Source of the DNA: Schizochytrium sp. CCTCC M209059
Taxonomy: Eukaryota > Sar > Bigyra > Thraustochytrida > Thraustochytriidae
NCBI GenBank assembly: GCA_000818945.1
Contig: KN805392.1
Coordinates: 285,520 to 349,519 of the forward strand
Reading direction: 5' to 3'
DNA length: 64,000 nt
Shown piece by piece: positions 9,319 through 19,600 of this stretch. Each line of letters begins with the position of its first letter. The first letter of the stretch is position 1. The notes below the pieces were generated by a model. That model was given only the letters and a program-made list of their open reading frames with translations, made no database searches and was not told the origin of the DNA. Made by a program: the position numbers and the translations under genes.

Positions 9319-10179
9319 TCAAGGCGCCGTAGGAAAAGACGAAGAGTCTACAGCCGCAGCGATCGCATTGAGCGTTTGCAAAAGTGGCAAGAGCTCGCGC
9401 GGATGAAGCTGCACAGCTGGATCGCAGGGCGCGTTTCCTGGGTGGACCTCGAGAAAGACTCCATCCGCGCCAGCGGCAATGGCCGCGCGTGCAGTGATGG
9501 CAACAAGCGAGCGATCGCCGCCACTTTTCCCTGCACTCCCCGAAGGTGGCGCTTGACACGCGTGCGTTGCATCAACAAGAACGGGTACCTCGGGTCCACA
9601 GGCTCGCTGCAGGTAAATCACCTGGCGAGGATCAAAGGCGAGCTGGTCGAGACCGAGCATGATTCCGCGCTCGCACACGGCGACCTGATGATTGCCTGCG
9701 AGGTGGCACTTTTCCACGGCGTGACCCATGACGCCTGGGCCGACCATTTGGCCGCGCTTTATATGCACGCCTCGACCCGTGCGCGCCGCTGCGGAGAGAA
9801 GATCTGTTTGACGGCATAAAAAGGATGGAATTTGCAAAACATCGGCCACCTCGGCGACGGCGTCCACGTGGGATGTCTCGTGAACATCTGTGACGACGGG
9901 GAGGCCGGAGGCGTCTTTGGCTTCGGCGAGGAGCTCGAGACCACGTTGAAGGCCAGGGCCGCGGAAGCTCGAGGCGCTCGTGCGGTTGGCCTTGTCCCAC
10001 GAGGCCTTGAAGACGACCTGACCGAGGCCCGCCTCTCGCGCGGCTTCGGCGACGGCCCTCGCCGTCTCCCTCACGAGCTTGACGTCATCCTCGAGAACGT
10101 TAAGGCCGGCCACCAAAGCGAAGCGTCCTGTGCCGACGCCGCGGGCTACGCAGCTCCATGGAAGCGGCGTTGGCGGCAT
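9319..10179 (-). CDS. kdsA: 3-deoxy-8-phosphooctulonate synthase (KDO-8-P synthase)
   Basis: This enzyme condenses phosphoenolpyruvate with arabinose-5-phosphate to give KDO-8-phosphate. Hallmarks in order are VAGLNVLE, FKASWDKANRTS, RGPGLQRGLELL, TDVHET, RQTDLL, KRGQMVGPGVMG, VCERGIMLG, DATHACQ and LEVHP. Asn in GLNVLE, where metal-dependent enzymes have Cys, marks the metal-independent class. CERG and the DPRQ segment resemble plant enzymes more than E. coli KdsA. I start at the Met at 10177-10179, which gives 286 residues, the usual length; an upstream Met at 10218 would add 13. No other KDO gene is nearby. Its end product in this organism is unknown; a KDO- or DHA-containing wall polysaccharide is possible. 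Confidence 0.95.
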   Translation of the reverse strand: MPPTPLPWSCVARGVGTGRFALVAGLNVLEDDVKLVRETARAVAEAAREAGLGQVVFKASWDKANRTSASSFRGPGLQRGLELLAEAKDASGLPVVTDVHETSHVDAVAEVADVLQIPSFLCRQTDLLSAAARTGRGVHIKRGQMVGPGVMGHAVEKCHLAGNHQVAVCERGIMLGLDQLAFDPRQVIYLQRACGPEVPVLVDATHACQAPPSGSAGKSGGDRSLVAITARAAIAAGADGVFLEVHPGNAPCDPAVQLHPRELLPLLQTLNAIAAAVDSSSFPTAP

Positions 10180-10237
10180 CCTTGATGCGGACTCACTCGC
10201 ACACACGCACGCACACACGAGACGATTGTCGCACGAT

Positions 10238-10286
10238 GAGCTGCTGCTGCTACTGCTGCTACTGCTGCTGCTGCTGCTGCTGCTGT
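10238..10286. repeat. CTG/CTA trinucleotide microsatellite
   Basis: About 16 units of CTG with a few CTA interruptions lie just upstream of the minus-strand kdsA gene. The tract is outside any supported gene. Confidence 0.9.
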
Positions 10287-11364
10287 AAAAAACGTTTTCT
10301 TAATCATTGAAATTAAATAAAAATGGCCACGGCAACGCATGGCAGGCTTCTTGTTGTTTGCGTTGCCAATTCTACCAGACTAGGATGGCTACAGCTATGA
10401 TCAGTCGTCCTTGCGGATGCCAGTGCTCGAAAAATGAGAGAAAGAAACCTGGGACTTTGGCGAGACTTTGCTACACTTGGTATTTTCGTGAAAATCACAG
10501 TGGAGAGAGGATCTGGAATACAGCTTCCGTCAGTGTGTGCAGTGCGTCTAAAGTCATATGACAAACAGGCTTGCTGCTGCACAACAAATGATTCAAAGAA
10601 CACCTTTGTACGTAGGGTGCTGAGACTTTAATGTAGGCTAGCTAAACTTTTTGTTGAGATTTCCATGAGATCTTGATGCACAGATGATCCACGCCAAGAG
10701 GACCCTTTCGGTGTATCGCACACCAACCTCCCTGATCACCTCTTTGAACCGACTGCGACGAGCAGCACAGCGCTTTTGCAAACAAGTGAGGATGCAATCG
10801 TTCATCTTTGCTTATTTCTACAACACCTCTTTTTCCGCTTCATCCATGGCAATGCTGCCACTGATCGTATCCCGTCCTTACTTCGCCCTGGGCTTAATCT
10901 CATCCCTCCCTCATTCCTTTGTCCGGACCGACATCGTCGCCTGCGACACGCACGCACGCACGCACGTCTCGGCCCCGAGCGGCTCCTGAACAGCCTGGAT
11001 TTCTTTCATATGTCGACCGGCCCGGTCCAGCCTGTCTGCCAGCCAGCCAGCCAGCCTTGCTCTGCTCGCCTGGCCCCTGACCAAGCAACCAACCAACCAA
11101 CCGTCGGCGTGCCATCATGATGCTCAAGACGCGCGTTATGCGAAAGCACAAGTCGGCGCGAGACCGGCCTTGGGGCTCGCCGAGCAGGGGCAGAAACCGC
11201 TGCTCCGGATTGAGCTTGAGCTTGAACGCGCTCACTCGAAAGCAAGACCAGCCGACCACGACAGACACAGAGAAACAAACAACCAAATAAAAATCTCGCA
11301 AGCGGCGCAGCTGCAAACCGAGGAAGAGCTTTCTTCCCCGCCGCGCGCGAGGCGGTGAAGCCGG

Positions 11365-11465
11365 GCGACTCGAGCCGACGCGAGTCGAGTCGAGGCGAGC
11401 CGACGCGAGACGTCTCGAGTCGAGTCGAGTCGAGGCGAGGCGAGTCGAGGCGAGACGAGACGAGC
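11365..11465. repeat. Degenerate TCGAG/GCGAG pentamer array
   Basis: About 100 bp are built from GAGTC/GAGGC/GAGAC pentamers in tandem, with point differences between units. The array is noncoding. Confidence 0.85.
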
Positions 11466-11884
11466 GAAAAAGGAGGAGGCGGAGACGTTTAAACAAAAAA
11501 GGAAGAGGAAAAGCAGAAAAGGAAGAGGCGGCGCCCGGAAAGGAAGAGGAGCGGAGGTCCGGCGCGCAGAAAGAAGTGGACCAAAGCGGCCCGCGCAAGT
11601 GGGGAATTGGCCGCGCAAGTGCAGAATGGGGGCTGTGGGGCCGGCGCGTGGATGGCACGGACGGATGGGTGGATGACATGCCCTCGCGGCGAGCGCTCGA
11701 GGCGCCGCGGCGCGAGCAACGGATGGTCGCGAGACGCAGAGGCAGACGCAGACGCAGACGCGGACGCGCGTCCGGGCAAAAAACGCGGGCGGTCCGCGCC
11801 AGCGTGGCCGACGGGCGCCGCGGCGGGGAAGATCCTCGCTCGACTTGAAGCTTGCGCGCGATACAAGACAGGTCCAAATAAGCT

Positions 11885-12005
11885 TAAGACAAGACTGACA
11901 GCAGAGAACGAAATCAAAAAAATAAATAAAAAAGCAAAGAAAAAAAGAAAAAGAAAAAGAAAAAGAAAAAGAAAAGAGGAAAGAATGAGAGAAAGGAAGA
12001 GGAGC
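11885..12005. repeat. A/G-only purine tract (AAAAAG units)
   Basis: The plus strand is almost pure A and G for over 100 bp, including repeated GAAAAA hexamers at about 11940-11980. It could adopt unusual structure. No gene is supported. Confidence 0.8.
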
Positions 12006-13094
12006 GATCTTCGAGCGACCCGAATTGAACGCAGCAGCACCTCGCGCCGCTCTGAATCGCGCGCCAGGCGGCCCGGCCCGGAGCCTGGTGCGGCGAGCGC
12101 GCGTCCCGAGGGGGGTCGCCAGCGCGGGAGGGGGGGGGCTGAAGGCTGAAAGCGCAGTCGCGCGCGGGTTTGTTTGGAGAGAGGCGGAGGACGGCGATGC
12201 GGGGATCGAGCGATCGACCCTTGATCGATCGAAGGCTTTTCTTCTTGCTCTCCCGGCAAGCACGGCTGAGAAGGAGGGGAAAAGTTGATTTGCCGGTCGG
12301 GGTGGAAGAAGAAGCGGTGAGGGGGGAAGAGGGAGAACGCAACATGCCGAGCTGCGGGGCGTCCTAGCGCGGAGCCGCCTTAAAGTAGGGCGACGGGAAA
12401 TAGGAGCGCAGAGGAGAGGCTGGGTGACTTGTAAGGGAGGAATGGCCTTAAGTGCCTCGCCCTCTGGGCGGTCCCGCATCTGACAGTGGAGACACGTTTC
12501 GCGACCTAGAGCTTGTTCTCAGAGAGATGGTAAGCATCAAGGATGTGGCTAGATTAAGGCCAGTGAAGAAGGTGGAGAGGTATCGCGCCACAGTGCAGGC
12601 TCCGTCTAGGTGAACACGCGCATCACGAAGTGGAGACACCCACCCCCTTCCTTTCTTCCAACTTTAGCTACTTCTCCTCTCCCCTTTCCCACACCCTTGC
12701 TAACAGTCGTCAACCGCTGCGGGTAAAGAAGGCGCTGCGGGAAATGGGTGGAAGGTGCCGAGAGTAAAATAAAAGGAAAAGCAGGATTGATCGAAGGAAG
12801 GAAATATTTCTTCGAAAGCAGGTTTCGCGACGCGACGCGGCGCTGGCCACGAGAGAAAAAACCAACCACGCGTCGCAAGCTCGGTCGCTTCTGCCGCGTG
12901 GCGCGGCGAACCGCGGCCGACGGCCACGGCACGCGAGGATGGAGTCGCCACGCGTCCAGGGCGCGGCGAGTCCGTCGATGGGTGATTTGTTTGTTTGCAT
13001 CTTTCTTTCTTTCTTTCTTTCTTTCGACTACCCAACTCCCGTTCGACCAGTCATTCGTCCCATGATAGATTCATTCATTCACGGATCGATCGAC

Positions 13095-13200
13095 GGCTTG
13101 ATAGATAGATATAAATAGATAGATAGATAGATAGATAGATATAAATAGATTGATTGATTGATAGATTGATTGATTGATTGATTGATTGATAGATTGATTG
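13095..13200. repeat. GATA / GATT tetranucleotide array
   Basis: GATA units interrupted by ATAAATA pass into GATT (TTGA) units. The array ends about 360 bp before the Kelch-PstS ATG and is flanked by a TTCA repeat at about 13068-13080. Confidence 0.9.
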
Positions 13201-13559
13201 CAGCAAAGCAACTGCGCTCGTCGATCGAGTGGCGTGCGATCGCGAGGCGCGGCAGACCGCTTTCTCTGGATCCTCGCGGGCCAGGACAGACCGGGAACGC
13301 GCGGGAGGGCGAGCAAGATTGCGGGCGCGCTCTCGCTGTGGCTGTTGTGGCAGCGCGTGGTGGCGCAGCAGCACAAGCTCGCGGTCGTGGGCGCGGCAGG
13401 GAAAGGCGACGGCAAGCGCACGCCGGCGGCCTCGAGCTCCGGGGCGAGCAGCAAGCGCCGCAAGCGCGGGTGAAGCGGGAGGTGAATTCGGCTCCTTCCT
13501 CTTCTTTCTTCGTTTCGATCGCTACCTTGTAAGAACAAGGCAAGACAAGACAAGTCAAG

Positions 13560-16082
13560 ATGATGACCAAGGGCGCAGTCCTGGCCGTCGCGGCAGGCGT
13601 GCTCGCGCAGGTCGCCGCGGCGGCTTTCGTGGAGCCCATGCAGCACACCGTAGAGTCCCTGAGCACGACGCTTCCCCAGGAAATGTCTGACTTCACCGCC
13701 ACCCTCGTCGAGGACGGCACCAAGGTCTTCCTCTTCGGAGGCTGCCTTGCGCAGGTCAAGGTCGACGGCGAATGCACCGACGTCTCCGCCAAGGCCTACC
13801 TTTTTGACCCCAACGCGCTCACCTCGGATGAGATCCTCGTGGAGGTGGCGGACGCACCCCGCCCTCGCTTCCGCCACAGCGCCGCAGCTCTGTCCAACGG
13901 CAAGGTCGTCGTCGTCGGCGGCGTCTCCACGGACAACAATAACTACCCCGTCGAGATCGACATCTACGATCCGTCGACCAACACCTGGGAGTCCCCCTCG
14001 GCGCTCCAGCTTGACTCCGGCATCGCCGACGGCACCGCCTTCGGTCTCGGCGACACCGTCTACTACGCTGGCGGCTGGGGCGCTGACTGGAATCCGGTCA
14101 GCAGCACTATTGCCATTACCGAGACTGCCATCAACGTGACCGGCGCCCAACTTAACGAGGCCCGCGCCGATGCTGGCTCCGTCGTCTTTGACGGCGAGGT
14201 GTACGTTATTGGCGGCTACGGAGCATCGGACGAACACATTGCCAGTCTGGAGCGCTTTGACCCCAACGAGAACACGTGGACCCTCGAGAGCGCCTCGCTC
14301 ACCAAGCCTCGTGGTGACAAGGCTGCCGCTGTTCTCAACGGCCGCCTCTATGTCTTTGGCGGCCAGACCACGGGCGCCGAGCTCGAGACGATTGAGGTTC
14401 TGCACCAGGACGAGTGGCGCCACGCCGGTGAACTCGACGAGCAGCGCTTCCGCTTCCCCGCCGCCACCATTGGCGACACCGTCTATCTCTTCGGTGGCGC
14501 TCACGTGGTCGGCGACCAAAAGGATGTCGAAAGTAACGTTGATGCCGAGGTCACCCTCCTTGATACTATCATTGCCTTTACCGAGGTCTCAGACCTCTAC
14601 TCCTCGTCCACCATCACTCTTCACGGCAGTGGTACGACGAACCCGTCCTCTTTTTTCTGGCACGTCTTTGACCTCTTCCATTCGGGCACCCGTATCCCAA
14701 TCAAGATGTCTTACCGTGCCATTGGCAGCGGCGACGGTCAGGCCGAGATGCTCGGCGACTCCTCCACGGCCTACCTCCCCTACACGCAGTTCGGCTCTGG
14801 TGATATCCCCTTTGATAGCGAGGACTACGAGACCATCACCGAGCACCACAACATTGCGCAGTTCCCCTTTGCCTTTGGTGCCATCTCCGTCTACGTCAAC
14901 ATCCCGGAGCTCCGCAGCGTGGAGGACCGCAAGCTCGTCATTTCCGCCTGTGGCCTCGCCAAGATTTACAACGGCGGCTACTCCAAGTGGAGTGAACTTG
15001 CCGACGAGCACGAGGACAACGAATGGATCCGTGACATTGATGAGGACATCAAGGCTGTCCACCGCACCTCGGGCTCCAGCAGCACCTCGGGCTTCACCAC
15101 CTACATGAACAGCCAGTGCGAAAGCGAGTGGATCGCGGATAATGTTGGCTCCAAGCTCTCCACCTGGCCGTGTGATCTCACCGGCACCTGCGAGTCCGAT
15201 GCCGGCTCTGGCGGCATTCAAGACCACCTCGAGGACACCGAGTACTCGATCGGTTACCTCTCCGTCAGCCATGGCTACCCGGATTCCCTTACGGAGATTC
15301 ACATGTACAACAAGAACGGGGACATCGTCCAGGCCTCTGCGGACGGCATTGCCGCTGCCGCTGACGCCTTCAACGGCTGGCCCTCGAACGTTACCTCCGA
15401 CTTTTCCGGTGTGAACCTCATTGACACCGATGGCGAAGGCGCCTGGCCCATCGTTCTTGTCTCGTACATTTACGTGCGTGAAGACCTCAGCACCATGGGC
15501 TCTTCGGCCGCTCTGCTCAAGGCCTTCCTCACCTTTGTTCTTGATGCGGACCTCGGTCAGACCCTCATGCAAGACTACAGCTTCTCTCCCCTCACTGACA
15601 CGATTCGCGGGCTCTGCGAGAACGGCCTCGCCAACCTCGAGATGCCCGACGATGTCGAGGAATTCATCTTTGAGACCAGCACTCAGGTCATCACCGGCGC
15701 CGGGCCCTACGTCATTAGTGCGAAGCGCGAGGTCGTCTCTCAGCAGGCGATTGAGGACCTTCAGACCAAGTATGAGGCCCTCACCGCAACCACTTCTGAA
15801 CTCTCTGCTCAAGTTGCGGAGATCGAGGACCATGATGACCATGATGACAGCACTTCGCACATTCACCACGAAGTCGACACCGCCACCGCCATTGCTGTGG
15901 CGGCTCTCATCTTTGCTGTCATTGACATGATCATCCTCGTCATTGTGCTTGTCATGATGTGCAAGGTCCGCTCTTCTGTGCGTAACGCTAAGCGCGTTTC
16001 TCAGAACGGTCGCCCCATCGACGATGACAACCTCTCGCAGGGTTCGGGCGCGAGTGCGTCGGCTGCCATCCGCGTCGTTTAA
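13560..16082 (+). CDS. Kelch beta-propeller / PstS-like phosphate-binding domain fusion, single-pass membrane protein
   Basis: This protein has 840 residues. A signal peptide covers about residues 1-22. Residues 45-340 contain six Kelch blades marked by Gly-Gly doublets: VFLFGG, VVVVGG, VYYAGG, VYVIGG, LYVFGG and VYLFGG. Residues about 348-697 match the bacterial PstS family of phosphate-binding proteins: LHGSGTTNPS, YRAIGSGDGQ, FGSGDIPF, QFPFAFGAISVYVNIPEL, IYNGGYSKWSEL, and HRTSGSSSTSGFTTYM for the R-x-x-GSGT loop. A short coiled coil, an Asp/His-rich stretch (EDHDDHDD), one transmembrane helix (about 775-799) and a 41-residue cytoplasmic tail follow. The topology suggests an extracellular binder or sensor. 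Phosphate as ligand is inferred from the family. The codon bias suggests strong expression. I know no described protein with this architecture. Confidence 0.9.
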   Translation: MMTKGAVLAVAAGVLAQVAAAAFVEPMQHTVESLSTTLPQEMSDFTATLVEDGTKVFLFGGCLAQVKVDGECTDVSAKAYLFDPNALTSDEILVEVADAPRPRFRHSAAALSNGKVVVVGGVSTDNNNYPVEIDIYDPSTNTWESPSALQLDSGIADGTAFGLGDTVYYAGGWGADWNPVSSTIAITETAINVTGAQLNEARADAGSVVFDGEVYVIGGYGASDEHIASLERFDPNENTWTLESASLTKPRGDKAAAVLNGRLYVFGGQTTGAELETIEVLHQDEWRHAGELDEQRFRFPAATIGDTVYLFGGAHVVGDQKDVESNVDAEVTLLDTIIAFTEVSDLYSSSTITLHGSGTTNPSSFFWHVFDLFHSGTRIPIKMSYRAIGSGDGQAEMLGDSSTAYLPYTQFGSGDIPFDSEDYETITEHHNIAQFPFAFGAISVYVNIPELRSVEDRKLVISACGLAKIYNGGYSKWSELADEHEDNEWIRDIDEDIKAVHRTSGSSSTSGFTTYMNSQCESEWIADNVGSKLSTWPCDLTGTCESDAGSGGIQDHLEDTEYSIGYLSVSHGYPDSLTEIHMYNKNGDIVQASADGIAAAADAFNGWPSNVTSDFSGVNLIDTDGEGAWPIVLVSYIYVREDLSTMGSSAALLKAFLTFVLDADLGQTLMQDYSFSPLTDTIRGLCENGLANLEMPDDVEEFIFETSTQVITGAGPYVISAKREVVSQQAIEDLQTKYEALTATTSELSAQVAEIEDHDDHDDSTSHIHHEVDTATAIAVAALIFAVIDMIILVIVLVMMCKVRSSVRNAKRVSQNGRPIDDDNLSQGSGASASAAIRVV

Positions 16083-16627
16083 GAAGCAAATACAGATCCC
16101 CCCCCCACACACACACACTCTTTTTTTTTTTTTTACGGGAGCAACGTTCGTAAAAAAGTAATCTTTTATATAATGAATGTCATGTTCAGACTTGTCTCGC
16201 TCGCTCGCTCACCGTCAGCATGGCAAAAGAGCCTAAAATAACCTTGTGCCTAATGAATGCATTTTCCTCTTCCAAGCGAAATAAACATGTGCGGCAAATT
16301 TTCTCTCTCCGACGCGAGATTTACAGTAACCAACACTAAGACTCCAGAAGCGCGTGGTAGCCTGAAAAACAATCGACAAGCAAAGATCTGCTCACAAAAC
16401 CGACAAATCACAAAACCAATTTTTATCTTGATAACATCTATCAAAAAAGTGATCATGTAGGCCTACATCGACACGAACCTTTTTTACTTTTTTTCTTTTT
16501 TTAGACGCGTAGATTGGTCTCTTTCCATCTGCTCTAGAATCACAAAGTGATCTATCTCCCACGAAGAGGATGGCACACTGTCACACGTATGTTGAATCGG
16601 ATCACGACCTGGACGAAAACACTCTCT
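16083..16627. other. Convergent intergenic region
   Basis: This 545 bp stretch lies between the stops of the Kelch-PstS and DCAF1 genes. It has a CA/poly-T tract at about 16101-16132 and is otherwise AT-rich. It probably contains both 3' UTRs. I see no gene. Confidence 0.6.
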
Positions 16628-19600
16628 TTAGAGGTGACCGTACATGATCGCTTCAAGCGATCCAAACGGTTCCACCATATCGCGAACAAACGAATCATCT
16701 ATGTCGTCGTCCTCGTCGTCATAATCATCCATATCATCAGGAACGTTGGCCATGTCGTCGTCGTCATGTTCATCCTCATCCTCATCGCCGTCGTCATCGT
16801 CGTCGTCGTCGTCGTCATCGTCAGAGTCCAAATCGTTCTCATCGTCCTCATCATCCAAAAGCTCGTCATCGTCCTTGTACTCATCGTCATCCGCAATTTG
16901 CGTTCGGCCAGCCTCGTAGAGTCGACACGTACAAATCTTGCTTCGGTCCTCCTCGTGATTGAGCGAGCGCTCCGTGAGGACAGCAAGCTTGCGAGCCGTG
17001 GTGTCAAGCGCAAGGTCCACGATACGATGAGGCTGCAAGTCTTGCGTGGTAATGTTAGAGTAGTCCGAGGCATCGGTCACCGTAAAGACCGACATCTGCT
17101 TCTCCTCGAACAAAGGCGGGTAGTAGCTGTAGGCCACCGAGCTCGTGCTGTCGAATTTGACGACAGCACCTGCAAAGGCTTCGCACATGACAAAGAGCTT
17201 GAACGTGCGCATATCCCAGACAGCAGTGTCGATCGCAACATGCGTCCCGTCCGGCCGAAAGGTTGCTCGCCCATACTCGGTAAACTTGTCGAACTTGTGA
17301 ATGTGCCGATGTGCTCGTACGTCCCACAGCAAACCATCGTGCAGAACTAAGTTACTATCGTGCGGCGCAAAGCATGCGCGATGCCACTGATAGCGGCTCG
17401 AAAGCTTGGCGTGTGAGAGGCGTGACACAAATCGCCCCGTCTGCAGGTCGTAAACGATGGCAGCCTGTTCATGCCGTCCACGCTCAATTGATGTCGTGGC
17501 GACCATGCGAACGCAAGCCTGATCCATCTCCACGTTCATGACATTTTCGTGCTGCCAAAGCTGCACAAGCTCATCGTCAGGGCCGTTGCGATTACGCTGC
17601 GCATACGCGTACACGCGATCCTCGTCGTCCGCATAGGCTTCGACAACCGAGGCGGGAAACTTGGACAGCGCAACGTTGCCTGACTCCGCGTGCGTGAGAA
17701 CTCGATCTCCGGCCACATTGACGCTCAAGAGTGGAGACTCGTGCACCGTCCACTTCGCATAGGTCTGACACGTATGCGTATTTCGCATTACTAGGTCGCC
17801 ACCGCTCGTGCCCAGCAAGAGATCCTCATACCCTGCGCGCAGAGGCTGCAAAAACGAAACGCACGTGTACATTTGACTGAACTCCGGGTTGTTCATGTCC
17901 GCGCTAGGATCGGTGTCCTCGTTGCGGGTGATGTTGCGAAAGGTTTTTACCCACTTGGAACGTCCATGCACAAAGCGTGCATTCTGGGCCAGACAGCCCG
18001 AGTTACCCGACGACCCGGTGGTCTCACGCTGGAACAGTCGCTGCGTGACGTTAATCGGCGCACCCGTCGCATGCTTCTTGTCCGCTGTACACTCGTGTCG
18101 ATCCCCGTGCAGAGACATGGGAGGAATAATCGTCACGGGCTCGAGGCACTTACGATGCTGCTCGCGAAGATAGTCTTGCACGATGCGCTCCAGTGCGGTA
18201 CTATTGCCCGAGTTGCTATGCATCACCTTGCTCACTTGCTGGCGCGCAATGCACGACTCGGTCTTGACTGGAGTGGCCGCGACCTTGCTGCTCACCTTGC
18301 GGCGTTTCTGCATGCTTCCCTGGCCCACGAAGCCAAATCGACGCTTCTTGCCTACAACAAGCTTGCCTTCTTTCTTCGAGGAATCGCCATCGTGGCCAGC
18401 GGTGCCTTCGAGTCCGAGGCTCTCCTTCTCATCCTGCGCACCCGAGTCTCCGCGCTCCTTGGACTTGCTGCTACGTCGCGGAGGCGTAAGCATCACGGCG
18501 CTCTTCAATGATTCCTTGTCCTTCTTCGCCTTGGGGACACCAAGATACTTGGCTGGCCAGCTAAAGCGAGGCGAGGATCCCTTGGCAGAATTTTCCTTGT
18601 ACCTTGACTGCAGCTCGCTGTCCAGGACATCGGCCACGCGCCCGTAACCGTGGTCGCGAAGGTGACCTTCAATCAGCCCCAGAAGCTCCCGCGAATCAAA
18701 GGAGATTTGCGTGCGGTCAACGATCGAATTGCGCAAAAGACGCTTGTTTGTCGCATCGGCGACGTCGCCGATATCTGTTCCAGAAATGTGCTCAATCAAC
18801 TTGAGGGCCTCGCGCTTCAGCCGCTTGTGGATTTTCTTGTTCTCCACAAGGACAGGCTCGGTGCGCGCGATCTTGGTGAGCGCCTGCGACAGATTCAGCG
18901 TCTCTAAAACTTGCGCGACATGGTGATCCTTGGCCAAGCCCTGCAGCACGAGACACGCAAGGTATCGGATCTGATCTGCCAGCTTGGGCGTTTCATCGTA
19001 GCGAAGAAGCGCCAAGAGAGTCATGAGGGCATTGTTGTCGCGTGCCAGCCGGCGCACGGGCCGTTGCGCGCGGTCATCACCGTAAGCGGGCGTACAGCAA
19101 TTGCATAAGACCTCAAGCGCGGCAACCAGGACCTCGGCTTCACGCGCCTCAAAGGTCGCCATTGCCTCGAGCAAGACAGAGATGCCTAGCACGCTCTCGT
19201 CCTCCAGTGTCTGCAGCTCCGTGCTGTTGAGTGGAATCGTCAATGGATGTTGGTTGGGCAAACTTGCCTCGCAGACCATTTTGTACGTCGATGGGACCAA
19301 GGTAATGATGCGAAGGATCTGCAGCGCCTTGATCGAGGTCACCAGGCCAGAACGTACCACATCAAGCAAAAGTAATAGGGCATGCTTGCGATTGGCTGGG
19401 AGCCCAGTTCCCGCGCCCCCGGTCGTGGCCGTTGCGTTTGAATAGGAGGCAAGCGTCTGGTTATGCGTCGCGTCGTCCGAGGCCTGTGAAGTGCCATGCG
19501 CCTGCCCTCGCTTAGCAAGAGGCTCCTCGTTGTCGCCGTCTTGGTTCTCGGCCGGCGCGGTCTCAGCCCCCCTGTCCTGCTCTGCGCTTGTGCTGCCGCG

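Larger units (their letters stand above)
10287..13559. other. 3.3 kb gene-poor, low-complexity intergenic region
   Basis: I find no credible gene here. The long minus-strand ORFs (10900-11877, 11232-12479, 11489-12259) translate to Ser/Arg/Leu/Phe-rich repeats that mirror simple-sequence DNA. The content is (C/G)GAGT(C/G)GAG pentamer arrays at about 11370-11465, purine-rich plus-strand tracts at 11460-12000, a TTTC tract at about 13005-13025 and a GATA/GATT array at 13100-13200. The last 300 bp are presumably the promoter and 5' UTR of the Kelch-PstS gene. A small intron-containing gene or noncoding RNA cannot be excluded between 10300 and 10700, where base composition is more balanced. Confidence 0.55.

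Noticed and set aside
11232..12479. 415-codon minus-strand ORF
   Set aside because: It is a translation of pentamer and purine repeats (Ser-Thr-Arg-Leu and Phe runs) with no domain.
13071..14519. 482-codon minus-strand ORF
   Set aside because: It is a shadow of the Kelch region plus the GATA/GATT repeats; its C-terminus is repeated Ile-Asn-Gln-Ser/Leu-Ser-Ile-Tyr.
14589..16118. 509-codon ORF on the minus strand across the Kelch-PstS gene
   Set aside because: It is antisense to a gene with clear domains and extreme GC3. The translation is Val/Gly/Glu-rich without any family motif.
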